From contig JAQFVV010000030.1 of NCBI GenBank assembly GCA_028023455.1, positions 6,960,501 through 7,024,500 of the forward strand: a stretch of 64,000 nucleotides of DNA, given 5' to 3'. The notes under the pieces were generated by a model. The model was not told where the DNA came from, searched no databases, and saw nothing but the letters and a program-made list of their open reading frames with translations. Source of the stretch: Epiperipatus broadwayi (Eukaryota; Onychophora; Udeonychophora; Euonychophora; Peripatidae). Of this stretch, positions 35,280-46,239 are shown piece after piece; the stretch's first letter is position 1, and each line of letters opens with the position of its first letter. A program made the position numbers and the translations under genes.

Positions 35280-36640
35280 AGTTAGTTAAAAATAAAATGT
35301 TGCCTCTTTAATTATAGTTATTCTGTGGTTTAAGTAAACGATATGTGGGATTGTAAATTTTAAAGTTTTGACTTTTGGAAAGAGTTTAAAGAGACCGCAG
35401 ATATAATATATTGTCTAGTGACAATAGAATTTCATTTTGGCTTTACCCAATATTATTGGTGCAGGATATGTAAGTCAATATACAGTATTTCAAAATATCT
35501 CTGGAGGCTTTATAATATTGCTTTTAAATTGCTAAGACATTATTATTATTATTTTAAAATTGTGATTTGATTTTATTTAACCAGCTGTTCTTCAGACAGG
35601 AAAAGGGATAATAAAAACTTTAAAGGATGCCTTTAATTGCAAGACTTAATTTTCATTGATTTATTCTTAGATTGATAAGAGGAAGTGAATAGAATTTAAA
35701 TAACAAAGATATTAAAATAATGTAGTAACAACTTTTTCTTTTTCTTTATGTTTGTGTGTGTGTGTGTTTGTTTAAAATTTTAACATGTCAATTTGCCTTT
35801 AATATAATATCTTTTATAAATAAATAGGATAAAATGCTGTTGTTGAATTTATCATGATTTCATATTTATAGAGTGTGATGTTAAAAGGTTCTATATTATT
35901 GTGAAAATGATTTACATATTGAACAGAGGACTGTACCGGTAGCTAAATAGTTTGCTAGAATAGATGGATGGTTATGACTTTTTTGAAAAGATAGATCAGG
36001 TTATTACAGGAGAACACATAATGTTGTATTTTCTGTAAATTCTAATTTAGTATCTTTTATTATTGAAATTTCTCATTCATTCAATGAAAAGCTAATGGTA
36101 TTAAAACTTGTCTTATATTAGTGCTCATTTATTAGTGCCTGTGCTTCAGATTCAGAGAATTCAGAAAAGGAAACATATTTCTTACAGAATAGAATTATTA
36201 CAGCAGTATTATTAAAAGATCAAACATTTTTTCTTGAAGTCTGTCCAAAAGTTCCTTGGAAATAATGGTATTGATGCTGATAATTTAAATTCTCAGATAT
36301 CAAATTTTTACACAATACATGGATTGACTATCACAAACACTGTTTAGTCAGAAAACCCATTATAAAAGAACATGGATGTATCCATGCTCAAAGCAGTGGC
36401 ATTTTATAATTTATGTTATAATGAAGAGTCAGAATACAAAAGAAGTTCACATTACATGAGTACTACAAATTGTTGAAAAGATTATAGATTAGAACTCTAA
36501 GAATAAAATGAAAGTTGCATTAAAAAGTAGATATTATTCCAGTCATATTTACAAGAAAATTGATCATTCATTCTTTAGAAGTATCTACTATATATTTTAA
36601 ATTTCAATAAATGTTAAACACTAAAATTGTTAATTTGGAC
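35280..36640. other. AT-rich non-coding DNA
   Basis: No gene is supported. A TG microsatellite lies at about 35751-35766. The 5' part of LINE B may begin in the right-hand portion, but I cannot read recognisable motifs before about 36650. Confidence 0.45.
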
Positions 36641-36649
36641 TTTCAGGAT

Positions 36650-38787
36650 TGTCGTATCATTGAAGCATGGAATTATTTTAAGAAATATGTTATAGTCGCA
36701 AAAAAAATGTTTTTGCATTCATTAAAAAGAAGAATCGTGACTGGTTTCTAGACACTGATCTTATTATTAGTGATTTGATTAACGGGAAACGTGCATTTTC
36801 TGTTTGACAGAATAATAAATGTGTAATTTTATGATAAATAACAAGACCTGAAGTCAGAAGTTTAACAACTGACAAGAAGGCTTAAAAATGACTGATTGAC
36901 TAATGCTGTGAAAAAGATACTGATATTCGTGGATCATGGTCATCTAGTTCTTTTTTTTTTATTCATTAAAAGTAATAGAAACACTATCACAATCCTATTA
37001 AATTCAGCAATGACATTCTCTTATATGATGTCAATGATATTTTGAACAGGTGGAAAGAATATTTTGATCATTTCTTGATTAATGATAAAAGAATTAAGAG
37101 GACAATTCTTAATGTTATATCCATTCATCTATTCATTTAAATTTGAACAAAGATATTCAACTTCGTAAAGTCAAAACAGCTCTATCTCCAGAAGGTTTAA
37201 TTATGATAATGATACATTAGCTTCAAAAATATTGGAATTTTTTAGAAATATATAGACTATGAAGTTGTGCCCTGATCTTAAGAAAGCTGTTGTTCCAATT
37301 TCTAAAAATAATAGGAATAGATAAGATTGCAGCAAATACTGCAAAATAGCATTATCAAATACAGCAAAGGTACTTTCAATAATTTTGTTGAATAAGTTGC
37401 ATCCAGTCATAGGTGCATGGTTACCAGAGACTGAATATGGTTTTAGAGAATCAAGTACTATAGAAATGTTTTTTATCGCCATGCAAATGCAAGAAAAATG
37501 TCTTGAACATAAGAGTGTTTTATAAATTACTTTTATTGATTTGGTCAAAGAATTTAATTCACATAATCAAGTATGTTTTTAGTATTGTTTGAAATTAGTT
37601 GGTTGTTCATCAAAATTTATTCGTATCAAACAGCTTCTGCATGGAAAATGAGTAGGTGTGTTATTACTATAGGTGGGAAATCCGAGACATTCAAAATAAA
37701 AATTGGTATTAAGCAAATATGTATTATTGTTTCAATATTATTTTTATGACATTTGACTTTGGAATTGTTTCTAAGTGGCTTAAGGAGATGGGGATCAAGA
37801 TGCAATATATGTTTGATGGAATTTTTAATTTTGAATCTATTACAAATAAAAATAAGAACTTCATCTTAGATTCTGAATTTACAATATGCTAATGATTGTG
37901 CTATTTTTTCCAGTACAAAAAATTGATTTCAGAATATACTTAATGGTTTGAATGTAACATATAAAGAACTTCCTTTAATAATTAATGTTCAAAAAACTCA
38001 AGTCTTTATCAGCCAGTGAATAAAGATTCTCAGCAACTTTTAGGTTGAATGATTATCAACCTGAAAATATAAATCATTTTAAGGATATTAGTAGTTTTAT
38101 AAATAGTAAGATAGATTTAGATGTTGAGGTACGACAGAGACTCTAGTGTGCTGCTGCTGCTTTTAACAAGTTAAAAAATAAATATTTCACCACAATGAAA
38201 TAACTACTGCAATTACGTTAATTGTATGCAGAGCTGTTATTTTACCTAATTTATTGTATGGAAATAAGATTTAGATATTCTGTAGATATAGTATAAAAAC
38301 ATTAGAAACATTTCTTTTAAATATTCCTTCCATAAAATTTTAAAAATACAAGTGTCAAGTTCATAAAACCAATCAATATCCTTCAGTTTGCTGGATATAT
38401 TACTATAGAGTACACTATTGTAAAATCATACTTTTGTTGAACATATAAAATGAATAATTGAAGAATTCCTAAAATGATGTTTTAAGATGAATTTGATAAT
38501 TGTTTTCAAGAACGACCCTAAATACAGTGTAAGAATTATTTCATAGATATTCTAAAAAAGTACAATATTGATTGTTTTCATTGGGAAGATGTGGTAGAAA
38601 ATAGAATACCATTGGATAGTTAGAATTAGACATGTTGTCTAAGTATTTCAAGACAAAAAGTTTTCAGTTGAAGAAATTAAAAGGTAGCATCACAAAATAT
38701 CTGAAGAAAGGACCAATGTGTTATATATGTGGACCAATTTGTGATTCACAGATTGGTTTATATAGTCATCACAAAACTCATCTTTAA
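36650..38787 (+). pseudogene. Non-LTR retrotransposon ORF2 fossil with C-terminal C2H2 finger (LINE B)
   Basis: Plus-strand order: NDILNRWKEYFDHFL (about 37030-37075), which precedes the RT in I/Jockey-type elements; DCSKYCKIALSNTAKVLS (about 37326-37380); PETEYGFRESSTIEMFF (about 37425-37475), matching PExQxGFRxxRxTxDM; FIDLVKEFNS (about 37530-37560), with the catalytic Asp replaced by Glu; and a late DVEVRQR/AFNKLKNKY block. It closes with CYICGPICDSQ...HHKTH (38719-38781), an exact C-x2-C-x12-H-x3-H finger before a TAA at 38785. Many stops separate the pieces. The antisense frame at 37201-37548 is a shadow. Confidence 0.8.
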
Positions 38788-39100
38788 AATAGTTTTTTTT
38801 TGTTTGTTTTGGAGTTTGAGAAGCCATATTTGCTTATGAGTGGCTGCTATATGTGTGTGTGTGTATTTTTATAGATGCCATAATGTATGTTTTGTAATTA
38901 CAGTATGGCATCAGTATCCTCTAAACTGGAATGAAAACAGTATTTTTAGTTTTAATGTGAAATTTGGAGTTGGAATGTGAATGAGATATAATTGTTGTAT
39001 CATCTGAAATTACAGTTCAATAACTGACATCAAAATTGGAATTTATTTAAGAAATGGTTAGTGTTCATTTAAAAGTAAAAACTATATTTAAAACTGAAGC
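38788..39100. other. Probable LINE B 3' tail and unassigned DNA
   Basis: T-rich and GT-microsatellite sequence (GTGTGTGTGTG near 38852) follows the finger. No gene is present. Confidence 0.4.
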
Positions 39101-39104
39101 AACA

Positions 39105-39232
39105 AAAAGTCGTGTAGCTTTAATTGGCTATGGATATGTTCATAAAAACTCTGAACTCTGCACCTTTAGATTCTTGAATATCGAATTTAAGGCAAACACT
39201 CTACCAACTGAGCTATTCTATCAAAAAGAAGA
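39105..39232 (-). repeat. Second tRNA-like SINE type (minus strand)
   Basis: On the minus strand, GATAGAATAGCTCAGTTGGT, AGAGTGTTTGCCTTAAATTC and GATATTCAAGAATCTAAAGG form a tRNA A-box and a poorly kept B-box, followed by a non-tRNA tail GAGTTTTTATGAACATATCC. It differs from the SINE family elsewhere in this window, where the A-box is TGGTGGCCGAGTGGTCAG. The cloverleaf does not close, so it is not a functional tRNA gene. Confidence 0.6.
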
Positions 39233-39351
39233 TAAAATGATATTATTGATTTGATTGTTATAAATTAAGATTAGATTTTATTCTATATATTTTGAATGGA
39301 TAAGTCAGATATAAATAATCCCTAAAGGAAGAAATGTTCCTGCCTCAATTT

Positions 39352-39694
39352 TGTAAATTAATTATGAACAAGAATTAATTTCTAAAAGGAATAAAAGAAA
39401 TGTCTCTCTTTAAAGGCGCCATACTGCCAGCAAATCTATCTGTGCTTTATTATTATTTGTCGTAAGCCGTAAGGCCAGAGTATGTAAGCATATTATTAAT
39501 ATATCTAATTTGTTGTAATCGTAAGGTGTATATTAAATTATTAGTAAGAATATATATATATCCTAACTACGCTAATGTCAGTTGTTGTAAATATGTTAAT
39601 ATCGTTTTGTTGTAAATAAATATTTATTATTATTAATTATCAGTAGTTGAAATTATTTAGCTCGCTTGGACAGAGAGTGGGGGAGAATATTACA
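39352..39694 (+). repeat. Solo 5' LTR of a tRNA-Ser-primed retroelement (candidate boundaries)
   Basis: The segment starts TGTAA and ends TTACA, matching inverted termini. It sits directly before a tRNA-complementary primer site (39696). Inside are TATA-like ATAAAAG (about 39391) and an AATAAAT polyadenylation-like motif (about 39616). The right boundary is well fixed by the primer site. The left one is inferred from the TG...CA termini and could lie up to about 20 bp further left, at 39335. No second LTR or coding region is visible. Confidence 0.65.
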
Positions 39695-39695
39695 A

Positions 39696-39713
39696 TGGCG
39701 CAGTCGACAGGAT
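39696..39713 (+). promoter_or_regulatory. Primer-binding site complementary to tRNA-Ser 3' end
   Basis: TGGCGCAGTCGACAGGAT is complementary to a tRNA ending ATCCTGTCGACTGCG-CCA. From knowledge of animal tRNA-Ser 3' ends (ATCCTGCCGACTGCG-CCA type) this is a match with one difference. Drosophila 17.6/297-type Gypsy elements also use tRNA-Ser. It lies two bases after the LTR end, the standard spacing. Confidence 0.75.
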
Positions 39714-39840
39714 AGCCTTGTCTTGATTCGGGTCCGCGTTCCAAACTGCTATTTCTCTGAGGTTCGTGCGTTTCCCGCGCAGAGGAGGGGGCGGGATAAA
39801 ACTGGAAATGCTTATCTCTTTTCTTATCTTTAGACATGTA
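39714..39840 (+). other. Retroelement leader remnant
   Basis: This GC-rich stretch (including CCCGCGCAGAGGAGGGGGCG near 39774) continues from the primer site, as a retroelement leader would. It then passes abruptly into AT-rich DNA near 39840 without gag. The minus-strand frame at 39640-39843 is its antisense and not a gene. Confidence 0.5.
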
Positions 39841-39844
39841 CATT

Positions 39845-41490
39845 AAAGTATTTAACTTTACTTGCAGATATTATTATAATGCAATACTAATACATAGCAT
39901 ACACTATTGGTAATTTTATTCATACCAAATTTATACTCTTATAAGTACATTTTAAATAAAATAATTATATCTTTTGTTATGACTTTTGGATATAAAATCG
40001 TTTATTATAATATCCAGTATGACTGAAAGTTCAATATTTATGAAAGTAACTTTATTGTTATAATTAAATTATTGCGTGTTTTTTTAAAATTTGTTTTAAT
40101 AATTTTTAATAAGGAAATACTTGTACTTTTATTAATGAGTTTATAAACATGTTTTTATAATCTCCCAGTTATTAAATTATATTAATGACATAAACTTTGC
40201 CAATGACTTTTCTACTATTGACATTGATTAATCTCCATCACAGTGCTCCTGTATATAAATGTTAGGAAATTATATATCTTTTATTATTATTAATTGATTA
40301 TATACTAAGAACATTTTAAAAGAAATCTATGTTATTTTTTTAAACATTATTCAAACATTTTTTTTTCATATAGAAGAAAACATCTACTTAAATCTATATA
40401 TTTTCATTTGGGGTTTGTATTAATTTTTAATAATAAATTTAATTTCTGTTATTTCGCTTGACAATTGATATATTATATATTTATGTAATATCCTTTATCA
40501 AAAAACATAACTGGAGAAATGAGTATTTCTTTTAAGTGAAGAAACATTATTTGTTAATATATATATATTTAAGTAGATTAAAAAAAACCTTACTATTTAT
40601 ATCATCAAATGTTTTGGATTAAAATAATCTATAATTATTTTAAATTATCTTAGTTACATATGTACAGACAATTTGAAACGGATTATGTTTACAGATTAAT
40701 GATGTCATTTAATAATATTTTAAACATTTAATCCTTCAATTATTTTGCATTAGTTTGGTTTTTTTGGTAATAAATCATTTCTAAGATACTTTTAGCAAAT
40801 ATCATAGCCACAAATAATCTCACATTACCATACATTCTTTTAAGAAATAAACATTTTAAACTGCTTTATCTAAGTTCCCTTTGGGAGGTAAAAGTCTCAA
40901 TAATTCAGTGGTATTAAGTCATCAAGATATACTATATTAATAGTAATTAAAAACTTTTTGTAAGAGATTGAAATGTCATTTGAATATAACACTTAAAATA
41001 TATTATTATTTTATTTCATATTATTTCTGTGAAAATAATTACTGATTAAAATATTCTGGGATGAGGGAATATTTTTTTATATACTATATTTACATGTGCT
41101 TCCAATATAAAACAATTTTTGATAGCTTTAAAGATTGAGAAATAAAGTTTTCTGCTATACTTAGCTCAAAATATGAGAATAATAGTTTATTTATATTGCA
41201 CTATCCTATTCTCCATCCTGCTAATTTGTTTCTAAAGGAATTTTATGGCCAGATAGAATTGCATAAGCTAAGAATTGCTAGATATTAATTTTAACAGTGA
41301 TGTTAAAAGTTTTCTTAGACTGACTGTAGGCTATCTGTCTGATAAAATTCTAAATTGATTTAATAATTTTGAATCGTGGGGATATCAGATTAAAATTTAA
41401 ACACTATGCTATAGGATTAATTAGGTAAATATAATATTCTCATGTTCTCCAAACCAATATTTGTCTGTGTTCATTATAAAAAATGAAAAA
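39845..41490. other. AT-rich non-coding DNA
   Basis: No gene or recognisable element. Confidence 0.5.
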
Positions 41491-41497
41491 CATCTAC

Positions 41498-41617
41498 CTT
41501 ATTACTGATACAATGCTTATTTTATTAAAATTAATGAATATTACACTTTTGATTGACCATCAATCAATATGTTAGGTTGATTACTTTTAATAAAATAAGC
41601 ATTGTAACAGTAATAAG
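41498..41617. repeat. Inverted repeat with 36-bp arms
   Basis: 41498-41533 (CTTATTACTGATACAATGCT and on) is the inverse of 41582-41617 with about three mismatches. The 48-bp spacer contains ATTGACCATCAAT, itself nearly palindromic. No coding content. Confidence 0.7.
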
Positions 41618-43115
41618 AAAAGTGAATTTGTTAAATTTTTTAATAATTTTATCAAAGCATATAAAAGGATATAAATTAATAATATACTATGTTTATTTTA
41701 TTAATTGGGATATTGTGATTTTGGATCAGGACAGTATTATATGAAAATTATACCTTGAATGAAATTTTGTTCTTCAAATTCTGAAAGTAGTTTACAACTG
41801 GAATGCATCCATATAGAGTATTGAATGCTATGGTTGACCAATTTTGACAATTGTACAATTATTATATACGATTAAAATTGATGGATTTCTTTTGATGATT
41901 GCAAACTATAGATCTTGTTCATGATTTGGGAAGATGCATATGATGATTTTGTGACCATATAACATATCTTAAATTATTCAGTGCTTAATTTTTATGTTCA
42001 CTGCACCACCATTTTCCTTTCTTACCATTAGCATCAAAATATAATAGCTTTGAAATGCTAGTTTAGTCATAAAGTGATAAATTGTCATTGATATATACAT
42101 ATATGGTGGTCTTTATAACACTCACTAGTCTTTCTCACTAAGCTTTGGTTTTAGTCATAACTGATTTTAATAGGTTTCACTTTTGGATGCCAAGGTTTCA
42201 TCTAAATTGAGCTCTAGTAATTCATAGTTAATATTTATTTTTAAAAGTTTATGAAACTGGCTGAATCAAAATTTTTTAAAAATATTTCTTAACAACTTCA
42301 TTAATTCGTATTTATAAAACAAAAACAAAATATTAGAGTAGATATAAATTTTTGTTACATGATATCACAAATGTAATACTAATACAATGTATTTTTGCAT
42401 AACTTCTCACTGTCCAAATATATATTTAAGTTTATATATTTTTTCTTAGGAAGACCTTATGGTGTAACATAATGCAACTGCTTACCATGTATTCAAATTC
42501 AGGCTGACTAAAACTTTGAAAAAATTTTTTCATATTTTGACAAAAGCATATTTTTTTTCAGATAATCTGTTCTTAGCCAACCCAGCTCATTCATCCACTA
42601 TAAATTGTAAATAAGTATATAATTATTCTTAACTAGAAGGTATAACAAGGATGTCACCATCTGCCAACTATAGAAAGCCTAGCAATATATTTTCCTTTAC
42701 TGTTAAAGAGGTCTTTGAAAATTTTTTTTATATTTTGTCTATTTTACCTCAATACTTCATTTTTAAGGCTTATGCTATTTTAATCAGTAAGTTATTCTTT
42801 TCAGAAATAAAAGTTCTAAGATTACCTGCTATTTGCAAAATTGATATACACAGTGTAAAATTGGTTATCATCTCTATGGTAAGCATTCATTTTGAAATAG
42901 ATTAAAAAAGCTTATTGTTATGTATTATTTTCTAATAATAAGCCATCTTTCTTATTGGTTATTTTTAAATATGATTGTTGACATTTTATCAAAATGAAAC
43001 TTGATCAGAGGAAAATAATATTTTGCAACAATTACAAAAATATAAGATTATATCACAAATCAGTAATAGGAAGATCATTAATAAATAATTTTATTGATAT
43101 ATAATTTTTAAGAAC
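41618..43115. other. AT-rich non-coding DNA
   Basis: No gene supported. The plus-strand frame at 42651-42905 (84 residues) is Phe/Ile/Ser-rich and matches nothing I know. Confidence 0.45.
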
Positions 43116-43123
43116 ACTCAGTT

Positions 43124-43236
43124 TGTCTTGCATTGGTGGTCGAGAGGTCAGCGCGACTGCCTTGCACTTGCAGGCAGTTGCCCGGGTTGCGGGTTCGTGT
43201 CCTGGCCGATACTATGACACTTAAAAAAAAAAAAAA
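43124..43236 (+). repeat. tRNA-derived SINE
   Basis: TGTCTTGCATTGGTGGTCGA, GAGGTCAGCGCGACTGCCTT, GCACTTGCAGGCAGTTGCCC, GGGTTGCGGGTTCGTGTCCT and GATACTATGACAC are followed by a poly-A tail. The anticodon arm is lengthened by a short CTTGCA duplication. Possible short target duplication TCAGTTT on both sides. Confidence 0.85.
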
Positions 43237-43239
43237 TCA

Positions 43240-43830
43240 GTTTTGTATATACAGTATACACACAATACACATATATTAAATGTAAATACAATTATCTTAT
43301 TAAAAAAAAGGGTGGTGGTGATATATGTTAAATATCTACTATCCATTTCTTAAGCTATTATGTAAAAAAATAGACACACACATGTATACTGGCTTCTTTT
43401 AAAATTTTAAATATAAAATTTATCTAAAATAAAGATTAAAAAAAAAAACAGAAAAATGTTAGTTATTTGAAGGCCAAGTACATTCCAAAATTTATCTTTA
43501 TTATAAACACTTCCACTTTTATTATAATAGTAATAAAAATGATAATTAGAGCATTTTCAAATTTTCTTGTTAACAATTTTTTTATTTCAGTTTATGCTGT
43601 ATGTGCATATATACTTGAGTTAACAAAAATAGATTTGTGAGTTTTTTGATAATTTGAACATATTATTAAAACTATAATGGTATTCTGGCAGAGAATAAAT
43701 ATCACTAGATAAATTTTTTGTTTAAAAAATCATATTTAAAAAAATAACTTTAAATTAAAAGTAGAAAAATTTGAATTATCCATATTTTTATGCCTTTAGT
43801 TGTAAAATATAAACTTTGTAACAGTATTTA
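43240..43830. other. AT-rich non-coding DNA
   Basis: Microsatellite-like ACAC/ATAT stretches only. Confidence 0.5.
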
Positions 43831-43833
43831 TGA

Positions 43834-44145
43834 TTAAACAAAGCAAAACTCTCCATACAGTAGTGCCATCTTGTGCCAACAAGAGAAATCAATGGATGCC
43901 AGAAGGCTTGTGCATAAAATCCCTATCTAGTACCTACTCATCCAATATCCCCAGACTAGTTTCTGGCTTGTGGCCTTCGTCAGTGAGGAGCCTTGGATCT
44001 GAGAGCACTGCACCTAGATCCAAGGCTCCTCACTGACGAAGGCCACAAGCCAGAAACTAGTCTGGGGATATGGGATGAGTAGGTACTAGATAGGGATTTT
44101 ATGCACAAGATGACACTACTGTGTGGAGAGTTTTGCTTTGTTTAA
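43834..44145. mobile_element. Near-perfect hairpin (foldback) element, 312 bp
   Basis: The left arm 43834-43999 and right arm 44017-44145 are reverse complements over 129 bp with only a handful of mismatches, around a 17-base loop (44000-44016). The left arm has 37 extra bases (43877-43913) bounded by the direct repeat CTTGTGC, so the right arm probably lost them by slippage. Arms include ACTAGTTTCTGGCTTGTGG and TCAGTGAGGAGCC. Ends read TTAAACAAAGCAAAACTCTC and its inverse. An end fragment recurs at 49917-49950. The 68-codon open frame in the left half is a by-product. Confidence 0.9.
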
Positions 44146-44149
44146 TAAC

Positions 44150-45150
44150 AATTATGTGCTAGTATGAGATAGTGATCATATGATGTTTATTTATGATTAA
44201 CCATGAGAGTCATCCTATTCAATCACTTATTACATTAAATGACAGATTAGGTATATTATACATGCAATTATTTATGTTACACAATGAATAAGTTGCATTA
44301 CAATTTATCATGTGAGATTTGCTTTTAAAATGGTGTTAATCCATAACTTTTTAAACATTATATTTTTAAATAGACAGTGAATCATGCTTTATTCAGTAAT
44401 ATTCAATTTTATTTTTGCATTTATTAGAACCATTTTCATATAATAAGTAGATATTAAAGATATATTTTTTACTTTGATAGACTTAAAAAAAGATTACTAT
44501 TGACCAGTTAATTGCAGTCAACTAGGTTGGTTAAACACTTTTATTCTAAATTAAGACCTACAGTTTGCACATGCAAACACATTCCTAATGTGTGCTCTGT
44601 TTTGAAGATTTTTTTCTCAAATTACAATTTTAATTTTGAATTTAAATTATTAGGGGAAAATTAATTGTTAAAAATCTTTTTACTACTTTTCTCAAAATGT
44701 TTGAGATATTAAAAAGAAGAAAATAGTTAATTTATCTTAGAAAATATAATATTGTTTTGTTAAAGAACTGAGAAATGATTGTATGAGAGAGTATATAATA
44801 TTAATCATATAAATATACAGTTAGCCTTTATATATCCACAGTTTCAATAGCCTGCAACATGCAGTTTGAAAAACAAAATTGATATATAAATTTTGGGTAT
44901 GCCTCCGCCTGTATGAATGACATCATGGATCAATTCCCATTTGATCACAGTTAAAGCAGTCTAATATTTCATCTTTGTCATATTGCTATTGTGAATTATT
45001 AAATAATTTCATTTCAAATGACTTCAAAATGCAAAGTTGATGATAATGACAATTGTATGCTTTAAATAATTGATTTGTGGGAAAATACACGCTAAACAAG
45101 CACATTCACTCATGTATTGTCTTTCTCATAATTATATCATTTTATTTTTA
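44150..45150. other. AT-rich non-coding DNA
   Basis: No gene or recognisable element. Confidence 0.5.
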
Positions 45151-45159
45151 TTGTTGATG

Positions 45160-46223
45160 ATGGTACTGGTTTAGTACACGTTCTCCACCATTTTGGTTTC
45201 TAAGGGGAGCCCCAAACTCACTATTGACACATCCAAGTAATAAATGAGATTGAACAAACCATAAGGGGTCGCGGTAAGTATTGTTCCATTTACTTTGATC
45301 ATTCATTACAAAATCACATTTTCCATCAATAATTAATAAATTAATATGAAAATTTTGTGCATCTATACTTGATCAAATCACATGACTAAAACATGCAAAT
45401 TAAAAGGTAAAAAATGAAATTGTATAAGTTCAAACTATTTTTTTTTATCATATTCTAATTACTCTTAACAAATTGTTTATAATATTTTAATATGTGAGAA
45501 TTGCAGATAACATATCTATTTATTGATGAATACAATAATAGATAATAGTAATTTGTTATTTTGTTTTTTGGTTAAATGTTTTCTAAACTATTTGAAATGG
45601 TCACCATACATAAATATTTTTGATCAAATTCTATTCTACAGCCATATGAACATTTTATTCATTTCATAAATTAGTCTTTTTTTTTTTCCTCTGGTGAATT
45701 TATTTTTTCATTGGTATATTTGCTTTTTTTTTTTGTTTTGTTTTGATCATGTAATTACACTTGTGCTCATTTTTTCATATTTGGCTGCCAGAATAATTTG
45801 ATCTTTTAGTCATGTGATTACACTGTTGGACCCCCCCCTAAATTGATATATTTGCTTTTTGCTAAAGGTTGTTTCTGAAATTTTGAACTTTGTTATTTAT
45901 TTATTTTTTGTTTTCATCATGTAATTACACTAATGTTTTTTAAAGCTTAGTTTGAGTTTAAACAATTTTATTTTTTATCTTTTAATTTGTATGTTTTAAT
46001 CTCATGATTTGATTAAGCATAGTTGTACAAAATTTGCACATTATTTTTTTAATTATTGATGGAAAATGTGTTTTTATAACAAATGGTTAAAATAATTGGA
46101 ACATTACCAATGGCAAACCCCTTTTGGTTTGTTCGATCTCATTTATCACTTGTATGTAATAGCAGTGGGTTTAGGACTTTCCTTAGAAACCAAAATGGCA
46201 ACGAACATGTACTAAACCAGTAC
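45160..46223. mobile_element. Non-autonomous element with terminal inverted repeats of about 185 bp
   Basis: The left terminus contains GGTACTGGTTTAGTACA, CCATTTTGGTTTCTAAGG, AATAAATGAGATTGAACAAA and ACATTTTCCATCAATAATTA. All four recur inverted and in reverse order at the right terminus (about 46038-46223), with roughly four of five bases conserved. TGTTGATG at 45152-45159 and 46224-46231 is an exact 8-bp direct flank. The interior is T-rich and has three copies of TCATGTxATTACACT (about 45748, 45812, 45917). No transposase frame is present. Confidence 0.82.
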
Positions 46224-46239
46224 TGTTGATGTTAGTGTG

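Noticed and set aside
37201-37548. 115-residue minus-strand frame
   Set aside because: It is the exact antisense of recognisable RT motifs on the plus strand.
43830-44036. 68-residue frame with a more protein-like composition
   Set aside because: It lies within one arm of the 312-bp hairpin, so its composition reflects the element and not a gene.
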